Notes: generated by a model from the sequence alone, not told the origin. Shown: positions 38,589 to 48,491, counted from the first letter of the stretch. The stretch: DNA of 64,000 nt from Mongoliitalea daihaiensis (GCF_021596945.1 NZ_CP063779.1:437501-501500); one strand, 5' to 3'. Program-made: numbers and translations.

Positions 38589-40157
38589 TCATCCTCCTTC
38601 CAAGATATACTTCTTCCCTAGTTTTTCAAAATCTGCCAATTCTCCCGTGATCCAAGCTTCGTCTTTGCCCAGTTCTTGGGCCATAAGATTGGCTACCTGG
38701 GGGGCCATTCGTAGGGCTGCTCTGGCATCTAGGAGTAATACCCGCATGCGTCGGCTTAGAATATCTTCTACTTTCATTGCCATCTCATGACGGGTACTCC
38801 AAACTACTTCAGCCTGCGTGTAAGGATAATCGGGATGGAGTTGTTGTCCAAGTTCAGGGTTCTCTTGAATCATTTCTTGGATCTTCTTAGCATCCGAACC
38901 ATAACTTCTCCAATGTCCATTTGCTGGATTTTCGGTATACCCATGATACTTGATATGGGCAGAAGCGGAGGCTGCCATTGATTGATCTGTTACCCTTGCA
39001 AATTCCTCCACGGTGTCTTCCCCCATTTTGCGGAAAGTTGTCCATTTCCCACCTGTGATGGAAATTAGTTTACTATCGGAAACAATTACCTTGTGCGAAC
39101 GGGAGATTTCTTTCGTTTTGGTACTCCCTTCTTTGGGGGCTGCCAAGGGCCGCAGTCCTGCAAATACCGCTTTCACGTCTTTGCGAGTAGGCACTTTATC
39201 CAAGTATCCTTCAGCCGTTTCCAGAATAAAATCAATCTCCTTACTCAAAGCCTCTGGTTCCAATTTGGCTTTATCTCTCAAAGTATCTGTAGTACCTACG
39301 ACCAACTTATCCAACCAAGGCACAGCAAACAGCACCCTACCATCAGAGGTTTTGGGTATCATTAGGGCATCTTTGCCCCCCAAAAACGATTGATCCAATA
39401 CCAAATGAATTCCTTGGGAAGGTTGAATACTTTTAGGAGCTCCAGGCTGATCCATTTGCAGGATTTTATCAGCAAAAACTCCCGTAGCATTGACTACCAT
39501 TTTTGTGCGAATTTTGTACTTCGTTTTACTAAGATTATCCTTTACTTGAAGGCCATTAATTTTACCAGAGGAATCTTTGCTAAGTGAGATTACTTGCATA
39601 TAGTTAAGCATACAGCCACCCATTTCGTCACAGGTTTGAGCAATACTCAACGCTAAGCGGGCATCATCAAACTGTCCATCGTGATAGACCACTCCACCCA
39701 TCAAGCCTTTTTCCTTGATTTGGGGAAGTCGCATTTTGGTTTCTTTTTTAGAGATAAATTTAGATTTTCCCAAGCGGAGTTTCCCTGCCATCCAATCATA
39801 AATTTTCAATCCCACGCTGTATTGTAAGCGGTCAAACCATCCATAGATGGGAATGATGAATGGCTGATTATAGGTTAAATGAGGCGCATTTTGCAATAAC
39901 CTTCCTCTCTCTTTCAAGGCTTCCAATACCAAAAAAACATCCCCTTGGGCCAAATAGCGCACCCCTCCATGTACCAATTTGGTACTTCTACTGGACGTGC
40001 CTTTGGCAAAATCCGATTTGTCCACCAACACCACGGACAATCCTCTGGACAATGCATCCAAAGCAACACCCAAACCCGAAGCTCCTCCCCCGATTACCGC
40101 AATATCCCATAGGTAATTTTCGTCTTGTAATCGAAGAAGGTTTTTATTTCTATCCAT
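38589..40157 (-). CDS. glpD: Aerobic-type glycerol-3-phosphate dehydrogenase
   Basis: The 522-residue FAD enzyme oxidises glycerol-3-phosphate to dihydroxyacetone phosphate at the membrane. The FAD-binding IAVIGGGASGLGVALDALSRG, the GTSSRSTKLVHGGVRYL signature and the later ITGGKWTTFRKMGED are present. It is the first gene of the glpD-glpK-glpF set and is divergent from a DeoR-type regulator; the start codons are 126 bases apart, with a repeated decamer that may be the operator. Confidence 0.96.
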   Translation of the reverse strand: MDRNKNLLRLQDENYLWDIAVIGGGASGLGVALDALSRGLSVVLVDKSDFAKGTSSRSTKLVHGGVRYLAQGDVFLVLEALKERGRLLQNAPHLTYNQPFIIPIYGWFDRLQYSVGLKIYDWMAGKLRLGKSKFISKKETKMRLPQIKEKGLMGGVVYHDGQFDDARLALSIAQTCDEMGGCMLNYMQVISLSKDSSGKINGLQVKDNLSKTKYKIRTKMVVNATGVFADKILQMDQPGAPKSIQPSQGIHLVLDQSFLGGKDALMIPKTSDGRVLFAVPWLDKLVVGTTDTLRDKAKLEPEALSKEIDFILETAEGYLDKVPTRKDVKAVFAGLRPLAAPKEGSTKTKEISRSHKVIVSDSKLISITGGKWTTFRKMGEDTVEEFARVTDQSMAASASAHIKYHGYTENPANGHWRSYGSDAKKIQEMIQENPELGQQLHPDYPYTQAEVVWSTRHEMAMKVEDILSRRMRVLLLDARAALRMAPQVANLMAQELGKDEAWITGELADFEKLGKKYILEGG

Positions 40158-40190
40158 TTTTAGTAATCATTTGTTCAAAAATATCAAAAA

Positions 40191-40210
40191 AAGAAACAAA
40201 AAGAAACAAA
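40191..40210. promoter_or_regulatory. Tandem decamer, candidate GlpR-type operator
   Basis: AAGAAACAAA occurs twice in direct tandem (40191-40200 and 40201-40210), one helical turn apart, followed by the similar AGGAAATATT. It is centred between glpD and the divergent regulator. DeoR-family regulators commonly bind AT-rich direct repeats, so this is a candidate site. Confidence 0.5.
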
Positions 40211-40283
40211 AGGAAATATTTAAATTTTTTAGGCTTTCTTTTATGTCCGTTTTTGGGTACTTTTAAGGGCAAAATCAAGATAG

Positions 40284-41045
40284 ATGACCATAGCAGAACG
40301 ACATAAGCATATTTTAGACGAATTAGCAAAAAATGGTTTCGTCAACGTAACAGATTTGAGTAAAGAGCTGGATGTTACTGTGGTTACTATCCGAAAAGAT
40401 TTAAAGCTCTTGGAGGATAAAGGTCTATTATATCGATCCCATGGTTCTGCTACTCCAGTATCTCCCTATGTCAATGATCGTTCTGTCAATGAGAAAAAAT
40501 TGGTTCGAGTAGAGGAGAAATTGAAAATTGCTCAAATAGCTGCTAGTTTGGTAGATGAAGATGATGCCATCATCATCGGTTCGGGCACCACAGTAGTAGC
40601 ATTTGCGCAATCCATTCCCAAAAATAAAAAGCTGACCGTACTCACTGCCGCCATGAATGTGACTTTAGCATTGATAGATGCTTCTGAAGTGGAGGTAGTT
40701 CAATTAGGTGGAGTAGTAAGGAAAACCAGTAGTTCGGTAGTAGGCCACTATGCAGAAGAAATGCTCAAGCAATTTGCCTGTTCAAAGTTATTTTTTAGCG
40801 CAGACGGTGTGAGTTTGGAAGATGGGTTGACGACTTCCCATATGATGGAAGCCCATCTAAATTCTCAGATGATGAAGGGTGTGCAAAAAATCATCCTGCT
40901 CGTTGACTCCAGCAAGTTTGGCAAAAGAGGTTTTGGTAAAATCTGCAATTTGGAAGATATCGACATCATCATCACTGACGCAGGTATTCCCGAACTTTAC
41001 CGCGAAAAAATGGAAGCCATGGGGATTGAGGTGAGGGTTGTTTAG
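40284..41045 (+). CDS. glpR: DeoR/GlpR family transcriptional regulator
   Basis: A 253-residue regulator with an N-terminal DeoR helix-turn-helix (RHKHILDELAKNGFVNVTDLSKELDVTVVTIRKDLKLLEDKGLLYRSHG) and a C-terminal sugar-phosphate sensing domain (AIIIGSGTTVVAFAQ; LLVDSSKFGKRGF). In this family phosphorylated sugars or glycerol-3-phosphate relieve repression. It is divergent from glpD, so glycerol control is likely; the gene symbol rests on this context. Confidence 0.88.
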   Translation: MTIAERHKHILDELAKNGFVNVTDLSKELDVTVVTIRKDLKLLEDKGLLYRSHGSATPVSPYVNDRSVNEKKLVRVEEKLKIAQIAASLVDEDDAIIIGSGTTVVAFAQSIPKNKKLTVLTAAMNVTLALIDASEVEVVQLGGVVRKTSSSVVGHYAEEMLKQFACSKLFFSADGVSLEDGLTTSHMMEAHLNSQMMKGVQKIILLVDSSKFGKRGFGKICNLEDIDIIITDAGIPELYREKMEAMGIEVRVV

Positions 41046-41262
41046 GAGACTTGCCTGCTCCAAGCAGGGGGGAGAGTTTAAGTGAGAAACAAGAAACAAG
41101 AGACAAGAACCAAGACTCCAGGCAGTTAGCAAAACCCGTATTTCTTTCTAAAATAAGTCTACTGGAGATTATAACTATTCATAGATTTTAGCAATTGACA
41201 ACTCCACTGTTCAATGTACACTGCTCACTGTTCACTGCTAAATATTCACTCTTAACTATTCA
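41046..41262. repeat. Low-complexity word region between convergent genes
   Basis: This gap contains degenerate word repeats (GAGAAACAAGAAACAAGAGACAAG at 41081-41110, and runs of CACTGTTCAATG-like words around 41200-41255). Similar words recur at 41800-42110 and 62460-62640. No gene or terminator was seen. Confidence 0.5.
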
Positions 41263-41784
41263 CTAATTAAACTCCCTATATTCTCTTCTAGCTACCGAAC
41301 TGGAACCATCCTTTTCAAGGGTAATTTCAAAAATATACCCATATTCTAAATCTTCCAATTCAGGGTATTGCTCTCCTTCTTGAACAAAGTAATTGACAAC
41401 ATGGTGAATGGTATTGCTATGGCCGACCACCAACATATTTCCTTTACGCTTCCTTAATTCCTTCACAAGATCATCATGCTTACGGACTTCATAAATCTCC
41501 AAGGTCAAGCCGGGGATTTTTTCAATCAACGGCTGAGCAGTAGCTCTTGTACGTATAAAATCGGTGCTGAACACATGTTCAATTTGTTTATCGGAAAGAA
41601 TCTCTGCCAACTTCTTGGATCGCACAGTCCCCGCCACACTCAAATATGGATCATCCCCAGTCAATAATTTTTCTGCATGCCTCACCACATAGATGGTCTT
41701 CGGTTCCTGCTTCGCCCCACAAGACCATAGAAGGAGTACTGCTAAGAAAACTATTGCTGTGTAAAATCCGAATTGTTTTTTCAT
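41263..41784 (-). CDS. Histidine phosphatase (SixA-like) lipoprotein
   Basis: This 173-residue protein has a lipoprotein signal (LLLWSCG) and then a small histidine phosphatase domain: YVVRHAEK with the phospho-acceptor His (RHAE), FSTDFIRTRATAQPL with the second Arg, and LVVGHSNTIHHVV with the second catalytic His. It resembles SixA/phosphoglycerate mutase-like enzymes, here placed outside the cytoplasm. The substrate is unknown. Confidence 0.88.
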   Translation of the reverse strand: MKKQFGFYTAIVFLAVLLLWSCGAKQEPKTIYVVRHAEKLLTGDDPYLSVAGTVRSKKLAEILSDKQIEHVFSTDFIRTRATAQPLIEKIPGLTLEIYEVRKHDDLVKELRKRKGNMLVVGHSNTIHHVVNYFVQEGEQYPELEDLEYGYIFEITLEKDGSSSVARREYREFN

Positions 41785-42184
41785 AAGTATTTTTTTTAGA
41801 AGCGAGATTCGAGATACGAGAGCTTAGACTCGGGGAGTGTTTGGGACTTGCATTTTTCTTCCCGAAAGGAAATTAGTGTCACTATTAATTACTGAAAGAA
41901 CCATTGACCGTCGACTGTGGAAACCTAATTACTAATCACTTAATCAACCAATCACTCACATGTACCAAGTAGTGATTCAGGAAATAAAAAAGAATAATCG
42001 TATTTCAATCACAATCGTGCCGTGGACAGTCGACAGTGGACCGAGGACCTCCAACTCATCAACCAATCACTACTACCACACTAAGCCGTATTCCATACCC
42101 CTTCCATTCCTCATTATTCATTCCTCATTCTAAATTCTTCATCCCTCCTCCTTCATCCTTCATCCTTTCAGTTCCTCACTCGCA
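41785..42184. repeat. Intergenic region with word-type repeats
   Basis: About 400 bases upstream of the phosphatase gene. It carries GAGATTCGAGATACGAGAGC-like words near 41800, GTCGACAGTGGACC words near 42020, and at 42100-42180 the reverse complement of the GGAATGAGGAATTTAGAATGAG / GGATGAAGGAGG words found at 44960-45030. No gene is supported. Confidence 0.55.
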
Positions 42185-42919
42185 TCATCCACTAAACGTA
42201 TTCGCTACATGCTGATCTTTTGCTTTGACGGGTTCAAATTCCAAGTATTGCTCCCAGAAAGCTTCTTCCGGTAAAGCGGCACGTAGATAGACCTTTTCTT
42301 TTTTGATCGGATGGACAAAGACCAAATGGAAGGCATGCAAGTTGATATTGGCATCCGCATTTGGCTTATGGAAACCATATTTGATATCCCCTCTGATCGG
42401 ACAATCCATGGAAGCCAATTGAACGCGAATCTGATGTGGCCTACCCGATACCGGGCGCACCTCTAAGAGCCAATGATCATTCAGCTTGCCAACGGTTTTG
42501 TAATTCAACTCGGCTTTTTGTGAACCGGGAACCTCTTTGGCATAAGCTTTCACAAAGTTCTTCTGCTCATCTTTTACCAGATAATGAGTCAACTTACCAG
42601 ATTCCTCCTTTGGCTTGTTTTTGACTACAGCCCAATAGACTTTATGAATTTCTCGCTTGCGAAATAGTTCCATCATGCGCTCCAAGCCTTTGGAAGTTCG
42701 GGCAAACACCACCAAGCCACTCACCGGTCTATCCAATCGATGCACGGGATGCAAAAACACCGCTCCTGGCTTCTTATACTTGGCGGCAATATATTCCTTG
42801 CAATAATCTGTAAGGGTTTTGTCTTTTGTTTTATCTCCTTGGACAAGGATGCCCGCAGCCTTATTGACCACCAACAGGTGATTGTCTTCATATACTACGG
42901 AGAATGCTTTCTTTTTCAT
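42185..42919 (-). CDS. RluA-family pseudouridine synthase
   Basis: A 244-residue enzyme without an S4 domain. The catalytic loop HPVHRLDRPVSGLVVFARTS carries Asp63, followed by YWAVV, RPVSGRPHQIRVQLA and GDIKYG. It isomerises uridines in rRNA or tRNA; the target is not predictable. It is separated from prfC by 4 bases and shares its strand, so they are probably cotranscribed. Confidence 0.93.
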   Translation of the reverse strand: MKKKAFSVVYEDNHLLVVNKAAGILVQGDKTKDKTLTDYCKEYIAAKYKKPGAVFLHPVHRLDRPVSGLVVFARTSKGLERMMELFRKREIHKVYWAVVKNKPKEESGKLTHYLVKDEQKNFVKAYAKEVPGSQKAELNYKTVGKLNDHWLLEVRPVSGRPHQIRVQLASMDCPIRGDIKYGFHKPNADANINLHAFHLVFVHPIKKEKVYLRAALPEEAFWEQYLEFEPVKAKDQHVANTFSG

Positions 42920-42923
42920 GGAC

Positions 42924-44504
42924 TTAATATTCCGAGGTAAAGTGAAAATCGATTTCAGGGTAATTGTCTTGCACCATCTGCAACCAAGCTTTGGACTCTG
43001 CCATAAAGACTAATTTATCATCTTTATCTTTCGCAATATGCCTACTTTTGGAACGAACAAACTCATCCAACTGCTTTTTATCCTTACTGCTGATCCAACA
43101 TGCCTTGTACAAATTCATAGGAGAAAACTCTACGGATGCATTGTACTCCTGCTTCAATCGAAACTGAATAACTTCAAACTGTAGTTGACCTACAGTACCT
43201 ACCACTTTACGGTTACCCATTTCATAGGTAAAATACTGGGCAACTCCCTCTTCCATCAACTGCTTCAGGCCTTTTTCCAATTGCTTGGTTTTCATCGCAT
43301 CTTTATTGATGACTTCTTTGAAAATCTCCGGAGAAAAACTTGGTATTCCTTTGAACGTAAGGCTTTCTCCTTCCGTCAACGAATCCCCTATTTTCAAATT
43401 ACCCGTATCGTACAAACCGATGATATCTCCTGGAAAGGCTTCATCTACGATTTCCCTATCCTGCGCCATAAATTGCGTTACATTAGAAAAACGTAGGGGC
43501 TTAGGCCCTCTTACATGATTGTAAGGCTTGTTTCGCTCAAATTTACCTGAACAAATTCTCAAAAAGGCAATTCTGTTTCTATGGTTTGGATCCATGTTCG
43601 CATGGATTTTAAATACAAACCCAGAAAACTTTGATTCCTCAGGTAGAACTTCCCGCTCTTCCGCATTCCTGCTTTTAGGTGCTGGTGCTATGTTGATGAA
43701 TGTATCCAACATTTCATTGACTCCGAAATTATTCACCGCAGAACCAAAAAATACAGGTGCTACTCTACCTTCCAGGTATTCGTTTACATCAAAATCAGGA
43801 TACACACCCTCAATCAATTCCACATCCTCTCTTAATTGATTGGCTGGGTTTTGACCAATAAGCGTATCCAATTGAGCGTCGTCTAAGTTTTCGATCACTG
43901 CTCGATCATCGGAAAGCTTTCGCTGACTTGGAGTAAACAGGTTTAATTTTTTATCATATAAATTATAGACACCTTTGAAGCTTTTCCCCATACCTATTGG
44001 CCAAGAAAGGGGGCGAACTTGAATATTCAACTTGGTCTCCACTTCATCCAATAATTCATATGGATCTCTTCCCTCTCTATCAAGTTTGTTGATAAAACAA
44101 ATCACAGGTGTATTTCGCATCCGGCACACTTCCATCAATTTCTCTGTCTGAATCTCCACCCCTTTCACACAATCGATTACCATGATTACCGAATCCACCG
44201 CTGTCAATGTACGGTAGGTATCTTCCGCAAAATCCTGGTGACCAGGAGTATCCAGCAAATTGATTTTTACTCCTTTATATTCGAAACCCATGACAGAGGT
44301 AGCCACAGAAATCCCCCGCTGCTTCTCGATTTCCATCCAGTCAGATTTGGTAGCTACGTCGATCTTGTTGGATTTTACGGCACCCGCCGTCTGAATAGCT
44401 CCACCAAAAAGCAGGAGTTTTTCAGTCAAGGTAGTTTTTCCCGCATCCGGGTGGGCAATGATAGCAAAGGTTCTGCGCTTCTGTATTTCGGTGGTCAAAC
44501 TCAT
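42924..44504 (-). CDS. prfC: Peptide chain release factor 3
   Basis: The 526-residue translational GTPase recycles RF1/RF2 from ribosomes. G1 is HPDAGKTT (residues 18-25), with [11 protein letters not shown] (G2), [15 protein letters not shown] (G3) and INKLDREG (G4). The C-terminal part matches RF3 and not EF-G in length. It is upstream of the pseudouridine synthase gene. Confidence 0.96.
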   Translation of the reverse strand: MSLTTEIQKRRTFAIIAHPDAGKTTLTEKLLLFGGAIQTAGAVKSNKIDVATKSDWMEIEKQRGISVATSVMGFEYKGVKINLLDTPGHQDFAEDTYRTLTAVDSVIMVIDCVKGVEIQTEKLMEVCRMRNTPVICFINKLDREGRDPYELLDEVETKLNIQVRPLSWPIGMGKSFKGVYNLYDKKLNLFTPSQRKLSDDRAVIENLDDAQLDTLIGQNPANQLREDVELIEGVYPDFDVNEYLEGRVAPVFFGSAVNNFGVNEMLDTFINIAPAPKSRNAEEREVLPEESKFSGFVFKIHANMDPNHRNRIAFLRICSGKFERNKPYNHVRGPKPLRFSNVTQFMAQDREIVDEAFPGDIIGLYDTGNLKIGDSLTEGESLTFKGIPSFSPEIFKEVINKDAMKTKQLEKGLKQLMEEGVAQYFTYEMGNRKVVGTVGQLQFEVIQFRLKQEYNASVEFSPMNLYKACWISSKDKKQLDEFVRSKSRHIAKDKDDKLVFMAESKAWLQMVQDNYPEIDFHFTSEY

Positions 44505-44732
44505 CTAAATTCCTGATTCAGTTTTTTTTCAGTTTGCAAAGGTACGGTAAATTTCCGAGAAATTTGGGGAGAGGGATAATGTTACAGAGAACTCTAATTG
44601 AGAGATTGTGATTGGGAGAGAAAGAAATATGCTGGTGCGAAATAAATTGATATAAGCCTACGGCGACATATAAGAGGTGTTTAAATACTTGAATTATTCT
44701 TAAAAAATATAGGGGAATTAGGGTAGAAGAAA

Positions 44733-45140
44733 ATGCAAAGCTCACGTTGCGGGCGTAGCGTTTAACCCTTTGCGTCCGTAGCGAGAAAAGATGCCGACTG
44801 ATGAATGAAGGTAAAGGAGGAAAATAATTAGGAATTTGGAATGATGGATTTAGAATCAGATGCAAGACCTACTTTGCGGGCGTAGCGCTCAACCTTTGCG
44901 CCCGTGGCGTGAAAAAAAATGTCGAATGATGAATGTCTAACTACGAATGATGAATTACGGTAAAGGAGGAAGGGTGAAGGATGAAGGAGGAAAATAATTA
45001 GGAATTTGGAATGAGGAATTTAGAATGAGATGCAAAACCTACTTTGCGGGCATAGCGCTCAACCTTTGCGTCCGTGGCGAGAAAAAAATGTCGAATGATG
45101 AACTTCCAACTCCGAATCCCCATCCCCCGAGCCATGCGAG
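44733..45140. repeat. R1 repeat, three near-tandem units
   Basis: Units begin at 44733, 44860 and 45030 (ATGCAAGACCTACTTTGCGG type), each with GCGTAGCG...GCGTCCGT(G/A)GCGAGAAAAAAATG and followed by GGAATTTGGAATGAGGAATT-type words. The open frames in the units do not hold between units (one has a different A-run length), so they are not genes. Two further units lie at 50085 and 50211. Confidence 0.75.
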
Positions 45141-45244
45141 GAAATTAAAAGTCAAGCCTACCATTTTATCTAACCTATCCCCCAAAATTTCTCGCAACAC
45201 TTTAATCTGTGAAAATCTGTGCCATCTGTGGACTTTTTTATTTC

Positions 45245-45489
45245 AGATTTTAGAGGTTAGATTTTAGATTTATCCGTGTAGAATGACACCTTCGTGTAAT
45301 TAGTGCCATTCGTGGACTTCTTTATTTTAGATTTTAGAGGTTAGATTTTAGATTTATCCGTGTAGAATGACGCCTTCGTGTAATTAGTACCATTCGTGGA
45401 CTTCTTTATTTTAGATTTTAGAGGTTAGATTTTAGATTTATCCGTGTAGAATGACGCCTTCGTGTAATTAGTGCTATTCGTGGACTTTT
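45245..45489. repeat. 84-bp tandem repeat, about three copies
   Basis: Units start at 45245, 45329 and 45413 (the last 77 bases long). Each includes TTAGAGGTTAGATTTTAG and TTCGTGTAATTAGTGCC, with only a few differences between units. A partial, diverged unit precedes at 45200-45244 (words like CTGTGCCATCTGTGGAC). The array ends about ten bases before the stop of the MG2 gene, so it lies in that gene's 3' region. Confidence 0.85.
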
Positions 45490-45499
45490 TTCGGGAAAC

Positions 45500-48037
45500 C
45501 TACTCTACCACAAACTCAAAAATCACCTGTCCCATCTTTCCATCCGGGCTGAGGGCTTCGAAGTTGCCGGTGAATATGGAGCGGATATCGGAGGTATAAA
45601 ATTCCATCTCAGCCTTCCCCTCTTCATCGGTCAAGATATACGGCATCCATGTCAGTGTATTCCTGTAATCCGACTCCGGGTCATTTTTGGAAGCTATATC
45701 CAGATACTTTTTATGCACAAACCCTGAACCCATAAAAAATCCCTTGGTTCGGGTCATATTATACATCTTCATTAACTCTTCATCCGTGTAGACCGGATAT
45801 CTGTACTTTATTCTTCTCCAATTACCAGCTGTTAAAACAAAGTGATGACTGGGATGCTTAGCCTTTTCCATATTAATTATTTCGGTATATTCTTTCCCCT
45901 CAATTGGCTTATTATTTTCCTCCTTACATCTTGGATCGCCACAATTTAATATTTCCGAAAGCATTAAAACAGGCCTACACAAATAATCATTATTAAAATC
46001 CAACTTAGCCCTTTCAGCCAGATCACCTATAAACTTTTCCCGCTCTTGGACCAAGCGCTTTCCTCGGACCACAAATTCTCCCAATAGAATCATATTCCTG
46101 TCAAAGGCTGGATAGTCCAACTTCTCCTCTTCCTGCTTTCCATAGTCCATGCTTGAGTACATCATTTCTGCTCTATCCATCATCTGTTCCAGTGGTGCAA
46201 GCGGATCCGATATGGAAAGTTCGATCTCCGTATTCTCTTTCGGCAGCGCTCTTACATACAGATATTCATCTCGCCCAAAGTCCAAGGTTTCTGTATCAAT
46301 TTCAAAATTACCCGCTCCATTCAAGGGAATAAACTCTGTAGAGGCCTCATCGTCTCCTCGGAACAACAGTGCATAATTTGGATTGTCCTGCTTTTTGGAG
46401 CTTTTATAGATTATCTGTCCCCTTAGCTTGTTGGGAAGAAGGGGGGGCTTGGGCTGATTGTCTTTCATCTGCTCTTCCAGCCAGATATACTGTTCTACCG
46501 CACAGGCTTCCAATATGGTCTGAAGCTTTCTGTTGTCATTTGTCTCAGGTGCTGTCATCAACGACTCAAGATTGGGCTGTGGCCCCACTTGGGTGAGTAT
46601 ATGGGCAACCGTGTATAGGTTTCTTTTGTATCCTTGGTTATGGAAAAGCTTATCCGATACAGCCCCTCCCAAGAGTACACCCCCTAGCGCCTGTCCCTGG
46701 GAATCCTTTACTGTGAAGGTAACACCGACTTTCTCCCTGCTACCGTATGCAGATCGGTGGAGGCTGGCTTCCACATGCAGTTTACCATTGTTCTCTATCC
46801 ATGTCAGTCGTTGGCCCAAGGGTTCGGAAGCTTCGTTGAATACTGCCACTTCTGCTATGCCTGATGGAATATGGGCGATTGGTATCTTTATCTGGGAATT
46901 GCTTTCCAGCATCAATTCCTGAAACACGTACACAATCCCTCTCATCTGTATCCTCACAAGGTGTTTCTGACGGGGCCAAGAAGTCTGAATGCCCACCATC
47001 AGCGTATCAACCATAGGCCTTAGATTGATCGTCACTCCCTCTTCTTCGATCTGATCAAAGACAGTTACTGTATCTGAGGGTGCATCGTTCCAACGAATTT
47101 CATATACAGCACCTTTTTCAGGTCTGATTCTCAGTTTACCCAATCCATCTGCACCCAGGTTAATGAATGTGAGTATTTCTCCGTCTTTCAAAAGTACTCC
47201 CTGTCTTGATTGGTCTTTGGAAGCACTGCCCGTGGATGAAAGCATCACAGAGGTTTCCTGATGATGGACTAGTTTACCACTCTCCGCATGCCAGGTCAGT
47301 CGGTTTGATTCATTTTGGTTCTTCAGAGGTAGCCTTTGGAATACCTGTTTATTGCCTGAAACTATCTCCAGGTCCAGTAATTGCGCATCGTTTCTTTGGA
47401 TTGGGATGGAAAGTTTCCCTTCTGCATCTGAGCGGAAAGATGCCTGATGCACAGGTTTCTTTTGCACGTCCAGCCAGCTAGCCTTCACTTCAGCATCCGA
47501 GAGTCTGTTGGCTTGTTTATCGGAGAGTATCAGACTTAGACTGTCCCCATCATCCTCATGGTTATGTCTGATGATAATCTCAGGACTGATGTATTTGCGG
47601 ATTTCGAGTTCCTTGAATGCATGGTAGCGCTCCATCCCATGGTACACTCCTGAGGGAGAATAGGCTTCCAACTGGTATATCCCTGGAGCGAGATCATCCT
47701 TGACAAGGACCATCCCATCTGAAAAACCTCCTATAAGCGGGTACTTTTCCTCCCAAAAAACATCCCTGTCCGTCTGTTTCACCAGTCTCAGATACAGGAT
47801 ACTGTCCTTGGGATGCGGAGTTAACAACTGTCCATCAAGCTGAGTAAACCTGAACCAAAGCTGTTCCCCTGTCTCGTAAATATCCTTGTCCGTCTGCAGG
47901 TACTCTATCGGTCTTGCATGCTCCCTTGCCCTTTGCTCAAACTCCACCACAAGCTTTTGTTCATAAGCCGTCTGCCCCTGTGCTAGGTAGGACAGGCTCG
48001 TGAAAAAAATACAGCATAGCAACAATTGTTTAATCAT
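45500..48037 (-). CDS. Large exported MG2-type protein
   Basis: This 845-residue protein has a signal peptide (cleavage near LAQGQ). An alpha-2-macroglobulin MG2-like domain follows (YLQTDKDIYETGEQLWFRF ... YPLIGGFSDGMVLVKDDLAPGIYQLEAYS), then further beta domains. Its C-terminal part (LTWMPYILTDEEGKAEMEFYTSDI) resembles the end of the plug protein at 54906. It has no TonB plug and no beta-barrel. It is the last gene of a three-gene coupled operon, its ATG overlapping the preceding CxxC lipoprotein gene by 8 bases. Function unknown; the MG2 fold suggests a surface or periplasmic structural/secretion-linked role. Confidence 0.85.
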   Translation of the reverse strand: MIKQLLLCCIFFTSLSYLAQGQTAYEQKLVVEFEQRAREHARPIEYLQTDKDIYETGEQLWFRFTQLDGQLLTPHPKDSILYLRLVKQTDRDVFWEEKYPLIGGFSDGMVLVKDDLAPGIYQLEAYSPSGVYHGMERYHAFKELEIRKYISPEIIIRHNHEDDGDSLSLILSDKQANRLSDAEVKASWLDVQKKPVHQASFRSDAEGKLSIPIQRNDAQLLDLEIVSGNKQVFQRLPLKNQNESNRLTWHAESGKLVHHQETSVMLSSTGSASKDQSRQGVLLKDGEILTFINLGADGLGKLRIRPEKGAVYEIRWNDAPSDTVTVFDQIEEEGVTINLRPMVDTLMVGIQTSWPRQKHLVRIQMRGIVYVFQELMLESNSQIKIPIAHIPSGIAEVAVFNEASEPLGQRLTWIENNGKLHVEASLHRSAYGSREKVGVTFTVKDSQGQALGGVLLGGAVSDKLFHNQGYKRNLYTVAHILTQVGPQPNLESLMTAPETNDNRKLQTILEACAVEQYIWLEEQMKDNQPKPPLLPNKLRGQIIYKSSKKQDNPNYALLFRGDDEASTEFIPLNGAGNFEIDTETLDFGRDEYLYVRALPKENTEIELSISDPLAPLEQMMDRAEMMYSSMDYGKQEEEKLDYPAFDRNMILLGEFVVRGKRLVQEREKFIGDLAERAKLDFNNDYLCRPVLMLSEILNCGDPRCKEENNKPIEGKEYTEIINMEKAKHPSHHFVLTAGNWRRIKYRYPVYTDEELMKMYNMTRTKGFFMGSGFVHKKYLDIASKNDPESDYRNTLTWMPYILTDEEGKAEMEFYTSDIRSIFTGNFEALSPDGKMGQVIFEFVVE

Positions 48038-48491
48038 GGGTGGTAATGATGTCTATTAGGGACTTATCGGCTTTAGGAGAAATATAATATAACGATTTGA
48101 TAGTTGATTCCTCAAGTTCTAAAACTATGGGATAAATACTGTTATCTGAGGTAATGAGAAACTTATTTTCCAAATCAATCAATACATTGGAATGTTTGTT
48201 TACATCTATGCCAATTTTATTCTGGAGCATCTTTAAGGATTCAATCCGTGTTAAAATAAATAACACTTCCGTGCGATTGATATTATTCTTGATGAATTCT
48301 TCTACGGTAGAGATGCATCCTTGGCAGCCTAAACTTGGAAGGATAACAGCGTATTTGTAGGTGTTTATGTCCGAGACATTTACTAACTTTTTTTGTAGGT
48401 AACTTTCGGATTGATCCTTACTTCCGCAAGAGACCAGCAAAAAACAAATAAAGGATAACCCAATCACAACAATCCCAGGTCTAGTTTTCAT
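48030..48491 (-). CDS. CxxC lipoprotein, thioredoxin-like fold likely
   Basis: 153 residues from the ATG at 48491: a lipoprotein signal (FICFLLVSCGSKDQ), then a domain with a CxxC motif, LPSLGCQGCISTVEEFI, and a following helix/strand pattern resembling redoxin-type folds. The ATG overlaps the end of the DUF4221 gene by 11 bases, and the stop overlaps the next ATG by 8. The longer frame from 48533 would start well inside the upstream gene and lacks a clean signal start, so I reject it. It could be a disulfide exchange or metal-binding partner; this is inferred only from the CxxC. Confidence 0.78.
   Translation of the reverse strand: MKTRPGIVVIGLSFICFLLVSCGSKDQSESYLQKKLVNVSDINTYKYAVILPSLGCQGCISTVEEFIKNNINRTEVLFILTRIESLKMLQNKIGIDVNKHSNVLIDLENKFLITSDNSIYPIVLELEESTIKSLYYISPKADKSLIDIITTHD

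Noticed and set aside
44518-44865. A 115-residue minus-strand frame next to prfC
   Set aside because: It is composed of the first R1 unit and flanking words; no family-like pattern.
45025-45267. An open frame (begins MRCKTYFAG) recurring at 50206-50496
   Set aside because: It is made of the R1 repeat. Another unit of the same repeat has a different A-run length that shifts the frame, so the reading frame is not conserved.
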